From the NCBI RefSeq assembly GCF_040276065.1, contig NZ_JBELOI010000003.1, positions 182,521-246,520 of the forward strand: a DNA stretch of 64,000 nt, in the 5' to 3' direction. This document shows positions 54,164 to 62,455 of the stretch, one piece after another (the stretch's first letter is position 1; each line of letters opens with the position of its first letter). The translations under genes were made by a program, and so were the position numbers. The stretch comes from Castellaniella sp040276065. GTDB taxonomy: Bacteria; Pseudomonadota; Gammaproteobacteria; Burkholderiales; Burkholderiaceae_B. The notes under the pieces are model-generated. The model did not search any database and was not told the DNA's origin. It saw only the letters and a program-made list of their open reading frames with translations.

Positions 54164-55279
54164 TCACTTGCCTGATTGTTTGGCGAACGCCATGACATAG
54201 TGCTCGGCGGCCCCATCATTGATCGACGACCACAGGGACTGGCCCGCGCGGAAGTCGTCCCACTGCTTGTGGACCTTGGCGAACAGCGGATCGGCTTGCG
54301 ACTTTTCCTGCAAAAGATCCACCGTCGCTTTGTACATGGCCTTGACGACATCCTCGGGCCAATAGCGCAGCTTGACGCCGTTGGCGAGCAGCCGCCGCAG
54401 CGCGGCGATATTCACCGCGTCGTACTTTGCGATCATCTTGGTGCGCGCCTCGGCGCTCGCGACGGCGACCGCCGCCTGATAGGTCGGCGGCAGGCCGTCC
54501 CAGCGGCTCTTGTTCACAATGAAACTCAACTGCGCATCGAGCTCCAGCACGCCAGGCGAGTAATAGAACTTGGCCGCCTTCCACAAGCCGAGCTTTTCAT
54601 CATCATGCGGGCCGATGATTTCGACGGCGTCGAGCGTGCCTTTCTCAAGAGAGGAATAGACGTCGCTGTGGGCGATCTGCTGCGGCACCGCGCCGAGCCT
54701 TGCATAGACCTCGCTGACAAAACCGGGCGTCCGAATCCGCAATCCCTTGAGGTCTCCTGCGCTTTTGATCTCCGAGCGGAACCAGCCGCCCATCTGAGCC
54801 CCGGTTCCGCCGCAGGGAAATTGCAGGACGCCGAATTGGCCATACAGTTCGCGCATGAGCTCGAGGCCGCCACCGTAGTTCATCCAGGCATCCTGTTGGC
54901 GGGGCGTCATCCCGAAAGGCAGGCACGTATCGAACACCAGTGCTGGAAGCTTGCCCAAATAGTAAAAACCGCAGGTCACCCCGCACTCGGTCGTCCCCTG
55001 TTGGACCGCGTCGAGCACCTGATAGCCCGGGACGATTTCCCCCGCGGGAAACACGCTGATTTCGAACTTGCCGTCTGTCAGTTCCTTGACTCGCCGTGCG
55101 ATCAACTCGATGCCTCCGTGAATCACGTCGAGTGTCGTTGGAAAGCTGGATACCAGGCGCCACTTGATCCTGGGTTCGGAAGCCGCCTTCGCGGGCAGGG
55201 CTACCCCCGCCATCGCGGCCGCAGCTGCGGCCGACCCGGTCCGCATGAACGCACGCCGGGACACCTCATCCTTTGTCAT
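54164..55279 (-). CDS. TRAP transporter solute-binding protein (DctP-like)
   Basis: The 371-residue precursor has a twin-arginine signal (SRRAFMRTGSAAAAAAMAG), unusual but known for TRAP binding proteins of the TakP/SBP-long class. The ligand domain has LTDGKFEISVFPAGEIVPG and the arginine region LKGLRIRTPGFVSEVYARLG that grips the substrate carboxylate. First gene of the operon, immediately behind promoter and operator. Ligand unknown; malonate-like acids are suggested by the operon. Confidence 0.93.
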   Translation of the reverse strand: MTKDEVSRRAFMRTGSAAAAAAMAGVALPAKAASEPRIKWRLVSSFPTTLDVIHGGIELIARRVKELTDGKFEISVFPAGEIVPGYQVLDAVQQGTTECGVTCGFYYLGKLPALVFDTCLPFGMTPRQQDAWMNYGGGLELMRELYGQFGVLQFPCGGTGAQMGGWFRSEIKSAGDLKGLRIRTPGFVSEVYARLGAVPQQIAHSDVYSSLEKGTLDAVEIIGPHDDEKLGLWKAAKFYYSPGVLELDAQLSFIVNKSRWDGLPPTYQAAVAVASAEARTKMIAKYDAVNIAALRRLLANGVKLRYWPEDVVKAMYKATVDLLQEKSQADPLFAKVHKQWDDFRAGQSLWSSINDGAAEHYVMAFAKQSGK

Positions 55280-55310
55280 TGCTCTCTCCTCGGTAGTTTT
55301 AGATATTTTC

Positions 55311-55342
55311 TTTATCTAAAAGTGTATGCACTTTTAGATAAA
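55311..55342. promoter_or_regulatory. 32-bp palindromic operator
   Basis: A 14-bp perfect inverted repeat (TTTATCTAAAAGTG and its complement) flanks a 4-bp spacer. It begins two bases after the predicted transcription start and ends before the dctP ribosome site. A further half copy, TTTTAGATA, is at 55297-55305. The layout fits repression by the operon-encoded GntR protein. Confidence 0.78.
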
Positions 55343-55350
55343 GTGGATGC

Positions 55351-55379
55351 ATAATAAGCGTGCGCCTGTTTCATGTCAA
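55351..55379 (-). promoter_or_regulatory. Sigma-70 promoter of the TRAP/matB operon
   Basis: On the minus strand TTGACA (55379-55374) and TATTAT (55356-55351) are separated by exactly 17 bp, a near-consensus sigma-70 promoter. The start site should be near 55344. A second TTGACA lies at 55393-55388. Confidence 0.78.
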
Positions 55380-55458
55380 CGCATCGATGTCAATAAAGGG
55401 AGACGGGCCGCGCCGACGTGCACAAGGCACAGACCAGCCGCGCGGCGGGCCAGAAACG

Positions 55459-55493
55459 CGAAACCCGCCGGATAGGAATACCGGCGGGTTTCG
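55459..55493 (-). terminator. Hairpin downstream of the pxp operon
   Basis: CGAAACCCGCCGG and its complement form a perfect 13-bp stem with a 9-base loop, about 90 bases after the biotin carboxylase stop. T-tracts after the stem are short and interrupted, so it is a likely but not ideal terminator. Confidence 0.6.
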
Positions 55494-55582
55494 GGAATAG
55501 AACCGGCCGCGATGCGGCCGATGAAACAAGCATGCGGGCGGCCCGCGCGGGGTGGGCGCCCCAGAGTCCCTCAGGGCATGCG

Positions 55583-57325
55583 CTATTCGACCCGTGCCAG
55601 CGGCGCGCCGGCCTCGACGCCGTCGCCCGCGGCGCGCAGTTGCCGCAAGGCTCCCGCCGCGGGCGCCGTGACCTGGGTCTCCATCTTCATAGCTTCCATC
55701 ACGGCGATCACGTCTCCCTCGTCAACCCTGGCGCCGTCCTTGACCTTCCAGGCCAGCAGCGTGCCGGTGATGGGCGCCATCACGTCGCCCGGACTGGACG
55801 CGGGTGCCGGCACCTGGGCGTCGGCATCCGTCGCGGAGGCGGCACCCACCATCGGCTCGGCGCCGCGCAACAGCGCGGCGGGCAGCCCCAGGCTGACGCG
55901 GCGACCGTCCAGCTCGATGAACGTGCGCAGCAGAGACGCATCGGCCGGAGCCTCAGGCCGGTCCACAGTCGCCAGGTCGACGGGAAATTCTGTCTCGATC
56001 CAGCGGGTGTGGATGCGGAAACCCGCCGTGCCGGTGAAATCGGCAGCCTCGAGCACCGCGCGATGAAACGGCAGGACGCTCGCCACGCCCTCGATGCAAA
56101 ACTCGCGCAACGCGCGACGTGCGCGTCGCAACGCATCGTCCCGCGTATTGCCGCTGACGATCAACTTGGCGATCAGCGAATCAAAAGTACCCGGCACCGC
56201 CGAACCAGTCTCAACCCCGCTGTCCACGCGCACCCCCGGCCCGCCGGGCGGCGAAAAGCGGGTGATCCGGCCAGGCGTGGGCAGATAGCCACGGCCCGGA
56301 TCCTCCGCATTGATGCGGAACTCGATGCTATGGCCGCGCGGTGTCGGCGTGGCCGCCAACGACAGGGGCAGACCATCGGCGATGCGCAACTGCTCGACGA
56401 CCAGATCCAGGCCCGTGGTTTCCTCGGTCACCGGATGCTCGACCTGCAAGCGCGTATTGACCTCGAGAAAGGAAATCCGCCCGTCTTGCGCCAGCAGGAA
56501 CTCCACCGTACCGGCACCGACGTAGCCGGCGCGCGCGCAGATGGCCTGCGCGGCCTCGTGGATGCGGGCGCGCTGCACATCGTCGAGAAACGGCGCTGGC
56601 GCCTCCTCGACCAATTTCTGGTTGCGCCGCTGCAACGAGCAGTCCCGGTCGCCCAGCACCAGGACCCGGCCATGGGTATCGGCCACGACCTGCGCCTCGA
56701 TATGGCGCGGCCGGTCCAGGAACTGCTCGATGAAACATTCACCACGGCCGAATGCGGCCGTCGCCTCGCGCACGGCGGACTCGTAGAGCTCGGCAACCTC
56801 GTCCAGGCGCCAGGCGACCTTCAAGCCCCGGCCACCGCCACCGAAAGCCGCCTTGATGGCGATCGGCAGCCCGTGAGCCTCGGCAAAGGCCACGGCCTCT
56901 TCGGCCGCAGACACCGGCCCAGGGGTTCCCTCGACCAGCGGAGCGCCGACCGACTGGGCGATGCGCCGCGCCGCCACCTTGTCGCCCAGGGCCTCGATGG
57001 CCTCGGGCGGAGGCCCGACCCAGGCCAGGCCGGCATCGATCACCGCGCGGGCGAACTCGGCACGCTCGGACAGGAAGCCGTAGCCGGGGTGTACGGCGTC
57101 GGCGCCAGCTTTGCGCGCCACCGCCAGCAGCTTGTCGATGTCCAGGTAAGTCTCGGACGGCCGCGACCCCTCCAGAGCCCACGCCTCATCGGCCATGCGA
57201 ACGTGCAAACTCTCGGCATCGCCATCCGCGTAGACGGCGACCGATCGCACCCCATAATCAGTGCAGGCGCGCGCGATGCGCACGGCGATTTCACCGCGGT
57301 TGGCAATCAGGACTTTACGTATCAT
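55583..57325 (-). CDS. Biotin carboxylase-BCCP protein of the 5-oxoprolinase cluster
   Basis: The 580-residue protein has the biotin carboxylase fold (KVLIANRGEIAVRIA, HPGYGFLSER, GGGGRGLKV, EVNTRLQVEHPVTE) and a C-terminal biotinyl domain with MEAMKMET, the biotin lysine at about 547. No separate carboxyltransferase of acetyl-CoA type is nearby. Its ATG overlaps the stop of the PxpB-PxpC gene (ATGA), whose product resembles the carboxyltransferase half of urea carboxylase. The natural reading is that the two proteins form one biotin-dependent amide carboxylase. Acyl-CoA carboxylase alpha subunit is the generic alternative. Confidence 0.9.
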   Translation of the reverse strand: MIRKVLIANRGEIAVRIARACTDYGVRSVAVYADGDAESLHVRMADEAWALEGSRPSETYLDIDKLLAVARKAGADAVHPGYGFLSERAEFARAVIDAGLAWVGPPPEAIEALGDKVAARRIAQSVGAPLVEGTPGPVSAAEEAVAFAEAHGLPIAIKAAFGGGGRGLKVAWRLDEVAELYESAVREATAAFGRGECFIEQFLDRPRHIEAQVVADTHGRVLVLGDRDCSLQRRNQKLVEEAPAPFLDDVQRARIHEAAQAICARAGYVGAGTVEFLLAQDGRISFLEVNTRLQVEHPVTEETTGLDLVVEQLRIADGLPLSLAATPTPRGHSIEFRINAEDPGRGYLPTPGRITRFSPPGGPGVRVDSGVETGSAVPGTFDSLIAKLIVSGNTRDDALRRARRALREFCIEGVASVLPFHRAVLEAADFTGTAGFRIHTRWIETEFPVDLATVDRPEAPADASLLRTFIELDGRRVSLGLPAALLRGAEPMVGAASATDADAQVPAPASSPGDVMAPITGTLLAWKVKDGARVDEGDVIAVMEAMKMETQVTAPAAGALRQLRAAGDGVEAGAPLARVE

Positions 57326-58956
57326 GGCTGGATTTCCTCGAACGGCCCGATCGGCCGGAAGTACACGTGAGCACCGACGGGAATTTGCGCGGCGCGGTCG
57401 AGTTCATGGCTGGCGAGCGCACCGATCACCGGATAGCCGCCTGTCAAGGGATGGTCGGCCAGAAACAGCACGGGCTGGCCGCTGGCGGGCACTTGGATCG
57501 ATCCGACCACCGCGCCTTCGCTAGGCAACTCGCCCATGATGCGACGCGCCAGCGGCTGGGCGCCCGCCAGCCGCATGCCGACCCGGTCCGATTGGGGTGT
57601 GACCGTCCACGCCTGAGCGGCCAGCAGCGTCAGCGCGTCGGGGATAAACCAGTCGGCGCGGGGTCCCAGCACGACGTCCAGGGTCACCGTATCGCCGGCA
57701 CGCGGCGCGGGCGCGGGCGGCTCGATGTCGGGCAGCACCGCTCCCAGGGCCGATGGCGCGAGCGCCGAGCCGACGCCTAGCACATCGCCCACCCGCACGG
57801 GCGCCGGCCCGATGCCCGACAGCGTATCGGTCGCATGACTGCCCAGCACCGGCTCCACCCCCCAGCCGCCGCGCACCGCCACATAGCAGCGCACGCCCGC
57901 ATGCGCTGCGCCAATCCGCAGCGTCTCGCCGTCGTTCAGCGCCAGCGGCCGCCAGGTCCGGACCGGCAGCCGGCGCCCCGCGGCGGTAACGATCTCGACG
58001 TCGGCCGCGGCACCCGTCACCGCCACCACCGCCCGTCCACGGCAGCGCAGCGCCAGGCCGCCCAACAGATTTTCCAGCACGGCGGCATTCACCGGATTGC
58101 CGACAATCCGGTTGGCCGCCCGCAAAGCCCCATGATCCAGGGCGCCCGACGAGGATACGCCCTGGCCCGCCTGGCCACGCCGCCCGAGGTCTTGCACCAA
58201 AGTCCGCAGGCCTGCAGCCACGACCTCGAGGCGATCCGCGGCAAGCGCCGCCACATGCGGGGCGACCTGGGCAGCAGCGGCTGTCGCCTCCGCGCCCGGC
58301 AGGCTGACGACGATGTCACCGCGCGCCAGATCTCGGAAACGCACGCGGAATCCGGGCTGGACCAGGGCCGGCTCGGTACGCGCCAAATCCCACATGCGGC
58401 ACGGTGTCACCCCCAGCAACTGCCAGCCGCCGGGGCTCTCGGACGGATAGACGGCGCTGAAGTCACCCGCCATCGCCACCGAGCCCGCCGGCACGCGGGT
58501 CCGTGGCGATGGGCGCCGCGGCACGCCATGAAAGCACGGATCGCCGCCCGCCAAATACACGAATCCTGGCGCAAAGCCCGCGAATGCAGCCTGGAACTCT
58601 GTGCCCACATGACGTTCGATCACCTCGGCACGCGACAGGCCCAGCAGTTCCGCGACAGCTTCGAGATCCTCGCCGTCATAGCGCACGGGGATCTCGACCA
58701 ACCGGTCACTGGGCGCAGCAACCACGAACGCCGCAGCCTCGCCGGACAGCCCGACCAATCGGTGCACCTCGGCCGCCAACCGTGCCGACGACACCCTGCT
58801 CGGCTGGTAACGCACCAGCAGCGTCCGGGCCGCCGGGACGACCTCCTCCACCCCCCCCGGCATGTGTTGTCGCAGCGCCTGGAACACCGCCAAGGTCTGC
58901 TCGAGAGAACCCAGTTCAACCAGCAGGGCACGATCACCGGCAGGCAATAAACGCAC
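57322..58956 (-). CDS. PxpB-PxpC fusion (5-oxoprolinase subunits / KipI-KipA)
   Basis: The 544-residue protein joins two modules normally encoded separately. The N-terminal PxpB (KipI) part, residues 1-215, has GTEFQAAFAGFAPGFVYL and PRTRVPAGSVAMAG. The C-terminal PxpC (KipA) part follows from about 235 with LVQDLGRRGQAGQGVSSSGA and RVGMRLAG. PxpABC cleaves 5-oxoproline with ATP in many bacteria, and KipI-KipA domains also form the carboxyltransferase half of urea carboxylase. The gene is 5 bp after pxpA. Confidence 0.92.
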   Translation of the reverse strand: MRLLPAGDRALLVELGSLEQTLAVFQALRQHMPGGVEEVVPAARTLLVRYQPSRVSSARLAAEVHRLVGLSGEAAAFVVAAPSDRLVEIPVRYDGEDLEAVAELLGLSRAEVIERHVGTEFQAAFAGFAPGFVYLAGGDPCFHGVPRRPSPRTRVPAGSVAMAGDFSAVYPSESPGGWQLLGVTPCRMWDLARTEPALVQPGFRVRFRDLARGDIVVSLPGAEATAAAAQVAPHVAALAADRLEVVAAGLRTLVQDLGRRGQAGQGVSSSGALDHGALRAANRIVGNPVNAAVLENLLGGLALRCRGRAVVAVTGAAADVEIVTAAGRRLPVRTWRPLALNDGETLRIGAAHAGVRCYVAVRGGWGVEPVLGSHATDTLSGIGPAPVRVGDVLGVGSALAPSALGAVLPDIEPPAPAPRAGDTVTLDVVLGPRADWFIPDALTLLAAQAWTVTPQSDRVGMRLAGAQPLARRIMGELPSEGAVVGSIQVPASGQPVLFLADHPLTGGYPVIGALASHELDRAAQIPVGAHVYFRPIGPFEEIQP

Positions 58957-58961
58957 GTCGC

Positions 58962-59729
58962 CTACTCCTCGGGTGCGGTCACAAACGACCGCAGGGATAC
59001 GCCTGCCGCCTGCAACTTTGCGCGCACCGCGCGCGCCATGGCCACGGCATCCGGGCTGTCGCCATGCACGCAGATCGAGTCCGCCTGCAAGGCCACCGAA
59101 CTGCCGTCAATGGCGGTGATCCGACCGGTGCGGGCGAGTGCCAGCATGCGGTCCGCGACCTCTGCGGGATCGTGCAGCACCGCACCGGGCTCGCGGCGCG
59201 AGACCAGCGCCCCTTGCGGCGTATAGGCGCGATCGGCAAAGGCCTCGGCCACCACGCGCAGGCCGCGATCACGCGCCCGCTGCAGCAGGGGTGAGCCCGC
59301 AAGGCCCATCAACACCAGCGTGTCGTCGACCGCCAGGATGGCCGCGATCACGTCGTCGGCCTGGCGCGCATCGTGGGCAATGGTGTTGTACAGGGCACCA
59401 TGCGGTTTGACGTAGCGCACCCGTGTGCCGGCGGCCGCCGCCAGACCCTGCAGGGCCCCAATCTGATAGATCACGTCGGCCACGAGCTCCCGGCTGGTGG
59501 GGTCCATGTTGCGCCGCCCGAAGCCCACCAGGTCCGGATAGCCGACATGCGCACCCACCGCCACGCCCCGTGCCGCCGCGTCGCGCAAGGTCTGCAAAAT
59601 GCCCGCGGGGTCCCCCGCATGGAACCCGCAGGCGACGTTGGCGCTGGTCACGACCTCGAGCATGCTGGCATCGTCGCCCATGCGCCAGGGGCCAAAGCTC
59701 TCACCCAAATCACTGTTCAAGTCCATCAT
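58962..59729 (-). CDS. pxpA: 5-oxoprolinase subunit A (LamB/YcsF family)
   Basis: The 255-residue protein has the family signatures DLNSDLGESFGPWRMGDD at the start, NVACGFHAGDP, VGAHVGYPDLVGFGRR and YVKPHGALYNT. It works with PxpB and PxpC on 5-oxoproline (pyroglutamate) hydrolysis. First gene of the operon, with AAGGG before the start, divergent from a GntR gene. Confidence 0.94.
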   Translation of the reverse strand: MMDLNSDLGESFGPWRMGDDASMLEVVTSANVACGFHAGDPAGILQTLRDAAARGVAVGAHVGYPDLVGFGRRNMDPTSRELVADVIYQIGALQGLAAAAGTRVRYVKPHGALYNTIAHDARQADDVIAAILAVDDTLVLMGLAGSPLLQRARDRGLRVVAEAFADRAYTPQGALVSRREPGAVLHDPAEVADRMLALARTGRITAIDGSSVALQADSICVHGDSPDAVAMARAVRAKLQAAGVSLRSFVTAPEE

Positions 59730-59755
59730 GCACCCTTATGATTCAACCAATACTT

Positions 59756-59776
59756 GTGGATTGTTGAGCAATCCAC
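59756..59776. promoter_or_regulatory. Palindrome between pxpA and gntR
   Basis: GTGGATTG and CAATCCAC flank TTGAG in the 103-bp gap between divergent genes. It is a natural candidate operator for the adjacent GntR regulator controlling both directions. Confidence 0.6.
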
Positions 59777-59832
59777 GGATGAGACCCGCTGTCTCTGCAA
59801 AACCGATCCACACCATCCGCCAGGGAAACCCC

Positions 59833-60504
59833 ATGAACGCCAAGCACTACGCCACCCGAGGCGCCACCCCCAGCCTCACCGACACCGTGGCCGAGAAGAT
59901 CCGCCAGCAACTGATCCTCGGCCATTTGCGCGCAGGTCAACGGCTGTCCGAAGCGGCGCTGAGCGAACAACTGGAAGTCTCGCGCAATACTCTGCGTGAG
60001 GCCTTCCGCATCCTGGCCAAGGAAGGCCTGGTGCGTCACGAACCCAACCGGGGCGTGTCGGTGGTGGTGCCGTCGATCGCCGACATCATCGACATCTACC
60101 GCGTGCGGCGCCTGATCGAATGTCAGGCACTCGCCCAGGCATGGCCGCGCCACCCCGCGCACAAACGCATGATCCAAGCTATTGAAGAGGCCCGGCAGGC
60201 CCGCGACACCGGTCGATGGCTCGATGTGGGCTCGGCCAATATGGCGTTCCATGCCGGCATCGTCGCCCTGGCCGATAGCGTGCGCCTGACCAAGATGTTC
60301 TCGGACATCGCTGCGGAACTGCGGCTGGCCTTTGGCTTGCTGGACGATCCGGAATACCTGCATGCGCCCTTCGTCGATAAGAATATTCATCTGCTGGAAT
60401 TGTTTGAATCCGGCGACACGCGGGCGGCGTCAGCGGCACTGGAAGACTATCTGACCCAATCCGAGCGCATCGTGCTGTCAGTCTATTCCATCCATGTCAG
60501 CTGA
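59833..60504 (+). CDS. GntR/FCD-family transcriptional regulator
   Basis: The 223-residue product (ATG 59833) has winged-helix sequence LSEAALSEQLEVSRNTLREAFRILAKEGLV and a C-terminal FCD domain with NMAFHAGIVAL. It is divergent from the pxp operon and separated from it by a palindrome. It probably represses that operon and itself, with 5-oxoproline or a related compound as effector. Confidence 0.92.
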   Translation: MNAKHYATRGATPSLTDTVAEKIRQQLILGHLRAGQRLSEAALSEQLEVSRNTLREAFRILAKEGLVRHEPNRGVSVVVPSIADIIDIYRVRRLIECQALAQAWPRHPAHKRMIQAIEEARQARDTGRWLDVGSANMAFHAGIVALADSVRLTKMFSDIAAELRLAFGLLDDPEYLHAPFVDKNIHLLELFESGDTRAASAALEDYLTQSERIVLSVYSIHVS

Positions 60505-60623
60505 TGACCATAGTAGAGGACATAATCTATATTTTAGTTGAACAATTATCTTATAACAAAGAACAAACATATCACATATTACCGACAAAAATTTATTATT
60601 GTTGATAACCATAATAGCCCAAC
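60505..60623. other. AT-rich noncoding segment
   Basis: About 110 bp directly after the GntR gene are markedly AT-rich with runs such as ATATTTTAG and AAATTTATTATTG, unlike the surrounding DNA. No gene, repeat pair or insertion-sequence end is evident. It borders a CoA-transferase gene fragment and may be a scar of foreign DNA. Confidence 0.45.
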
Positions 60624-60815
60624 TTAGCTCCCTGCGATATCTTTGCTCCAAGTCTTCTGTCCACGGCCGGTCGCTCTCGCTTGGACAATCCCCGCCAGAA
60701 CGCCGATGGCCAGATGCAGGCCCACCATCCGGTCCCCCAGGGCCAGCGCCGCGCTCCCCGCGCCGCCGCGGATGCGCAAACCCTCCCAGCGGCCCACCGA
60801 CGTCACGGATCGGGC
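60624..60815 (-). pseudogene. Fragment of a class III CoA-transferase gene
   Basis: A short minus-strand frame encodes GWEGLR-like sequence (GRWEGLRIRGGAGSAALA), GDRMVGLHLAIGVLAGIVQ and ARATGRGQ, matching the central segment of CaiB/BaiF transferases. A TAG stops the frame upstream, and the similarity ends abruptly after GRGQ where the AT-rich segment begins. It lacks both ends of the roughly 400-residue family. The remaining 60816-60894 shows no gene. Confidence 0.5.
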
Positions 60816-60894
60816 CTAGGCGCAGTATTCGTCCGACCGTCCCTGAGCCCACCCTCATTTCCGCTACGGATGGCGATCCCCTGGGCAGCCCGCC

Positions 60895-61362
60895 TTATTT
60901 CAAGGCCAGGCGCACCGTAGTCATTTTCTGTGCGCTGTCCAAGCCCACACGGCTCATCAGGCCGTTGAGCTTGTGCATGGCGGCGATCATCGCCGCGTTG
61001 TACGTCGAAATCTGCGCCTGCAACTGCTGCTCGCGCGCCTGCTTGGCCGGGGCCTCTGCCCGGACATCAGCCTGTGCCTGCCGCAACTGGAGGACCAACC
61101 GCTCGAGGATGCGGCGCAGTTCGCGAATGTGGCGCAGCACGCTCTTGATCTGGTCCGGCAGGCTGCTGTCCTCGATATCGTCCGAGCCGCCCGCGGCCCC
61201 CATGGCACCGGCCAGCGCCCGCCCGGCCGACGAGATCGTCAGCGTGCCGGCGGGACCGAGGTTCACGTGGACGGCGTCCGCCGGCGCATCCCGGCGGACG
61301 GGGGACGATGGGCCGGCCGCTGCGGGAGCGGCGGGAAAAGCAGGCGCCTCAAGAGCACTCAT
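60895..61362 (-). CDS. Hypothetical coiled-coil protein
   Basis: The 155-residue product (ATG 61362; ribosome site weak) is alanine- and proline-rich at the start and has a long helical, coiled-coil-like segment from about 75 to 140 (IRELRRILERLVLQLRQAQ). It has no signal peptide or cysteines. The helical part vaguely recalls FlxA-like proteins. I do not assign a function. It is divergent from the ExoD gene across 230 bp in which I see nothing distinctive. Confidence 0.65.
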   Translation of the reverse strand: MSALEAPAFPAAPAAAGPSSPVRRDAPADAVHVNLGPAGTLTISSAGRALAGAMGAAGGSDDIEDSSLPDQIKSVLRHIRELRRILERLVLQLRQAQADVRAEAPAKQAREQQLQAQISTYNAAMIAAMHKLNGLMSRVGLDSAQKMTTVRLALK

Positions 61363-61592
61363 GGCGATGATGCCTCGTCGGAAGATCGGGGATGCGGGCC
61401 ACACGGATCGCTGCGGCCCCTGAGATCGCTCTACGGTCGACGGCGTCAGAACTTTAGAGACGGAAGGCGTCGCGCAGGCTGGCGATGAAATCCATCAAAC
61501 ACATTACAATCTCGACGCCACCCTTAACCGCGCAGCGCCAGCGCAACGGCCTGCAACAAGACGCGGACCGTCACCGCATACACCGGGACCCC

Positions 61593-62210
61593 ATGCAATT
61601 CGACGATACCTCGAGCACGCTCAGTGCCACGCTGACTCAAGCCATCGATGGGATACAGGGCGAAACGGTGACGTTCCGCGAACTGATGGCCGCCATCGGC
61701 GAACAGGGGCTGCTGCTGTTGTGCGCCCTCGCGACCCTGCCTTTCCTGTTTCCCGTTTCCATCCCGGGGGTTTCCACGGTCTTCGGGGCGGCCATCGTCC
61801 TGCTGGGGGTCGCCATCACCCTGAACCGCATGCCGTGGCTGCCCAACAGCATCCTGCACCGTCGGCTCGAAGCGGCCAAACTGGTGCCCATCATGCGCAA
61901 GGGTGTGACAATCGTGTCGCGCATCGATGCCTGGGTGCGGCCTCGCGCCTTGCATGTCACCGCCGGCCGCATGACGGTGATCAACGGCTGCGTGCTGGTG
62001 CTGGGCGGCCTGCTGCTCATGGCCCCGTTCGGGCTGATTCCGTTTTCAAACACTGCGCCGGCGGTGGGCATCCTGCTGTTGACCATCGGCATGATTCAGC
62101 GCGACGGCGTGTTTGTGCTGCTGGGCTACCTGGGCACAGTGCTGACCATCGTCTACTTCAGCGCGTTGCTGTACGCAGCCTGGTGGGCTGGCGGCGCCTT
62201 GCTGGGATAG
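61593..62210 (+). CDS. ExoD-family membrane protein
   Basis: The 205-residue protein (ATG 61593) has the ExoD features FRELMAAIGEQGLLLLCALATLPFLFPVSIPGVST and four or five predicted membrane helices. ExoD family proteins were named for effects on exopolysaccharide and alkali tolerance in rhizobia, and their biochemical role is unclear. No exopolysaccharide genes are adjacent. Confidence 0.9.
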   Translation: MQFDDTSSTLSATLTQAIDGIQGETVTFRELMAAIGEQGLLLLCALATLPFLFPVSIPGVSTVFGAAIVLLGVAITLNRMPWLPNSILHRRLEAAKLVPIMRKGVTIVSRIDAWVRPRALHVTAGRMTVINGCVLVLGGLLLMAPFGLIPFSNTAPAVGILLLTIGMIQRDGVFVLLGYLGTVLTIVYFSALLYAAWWAGGALLG

Positions 62211-62252
62211 AACGGGAATTGCCTGGCTCAACCGGATTCATGTAGACATGAA

Positions 62253-62285
62253 AAACCCGCAGGAACCTAATGTTCATGCGGGTTT
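62253..62285 (-). terminator. Terminator after tRNA-Leu (possibly bidirectional)
   Basis: AAACCCGCA and TGCGGGTTT form a 9-bp stem around a 15-base loop. On the minus strand the stem ends in a run of five T, placed about 45 bases after the tRNA-Leu 3' end. Confidence 0.7.
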
Positions 62286-62329
62286 CCGGTACTTTCTGGG
62301 CTGTTCTGGAACAGCCTGATTTTTAACTG

Positions 62330-62414
62330 TGGTGCCGTCGGCGAGACTCGAACTCGCACAGCTTTCGCCACTACCCCCTCAAGATAGCGTGTCTACCAAT
62401 TCCACCACGACGGC
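62330..62414 (-). tRNA. tRNA-Leu (anticodon GAG)
   Basis: The 85-nt gene has acceptor GCCGTCG/CGACGGC, discriminator A and an encoded CCA. It has the long variable arm of leucine tRNAs, and the anticodon loop TTGAGGG. It lies 41 bp after secG on the same strand. Confidence 0.96.
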
Positions 62415-62455
62415 TTGACGCCTCTCGGCAAAGAGCGGCATTCTAACACGATTCC

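Noticed and set aside
60478..60858. Minus-strand frame of 126 codons across the AT-rich segment
   Set aside because: It is out of frame with the CoA-transferase-like segment and joins unrelated GC-rich and AT-rich parts, so it is unlikely to be a gene.
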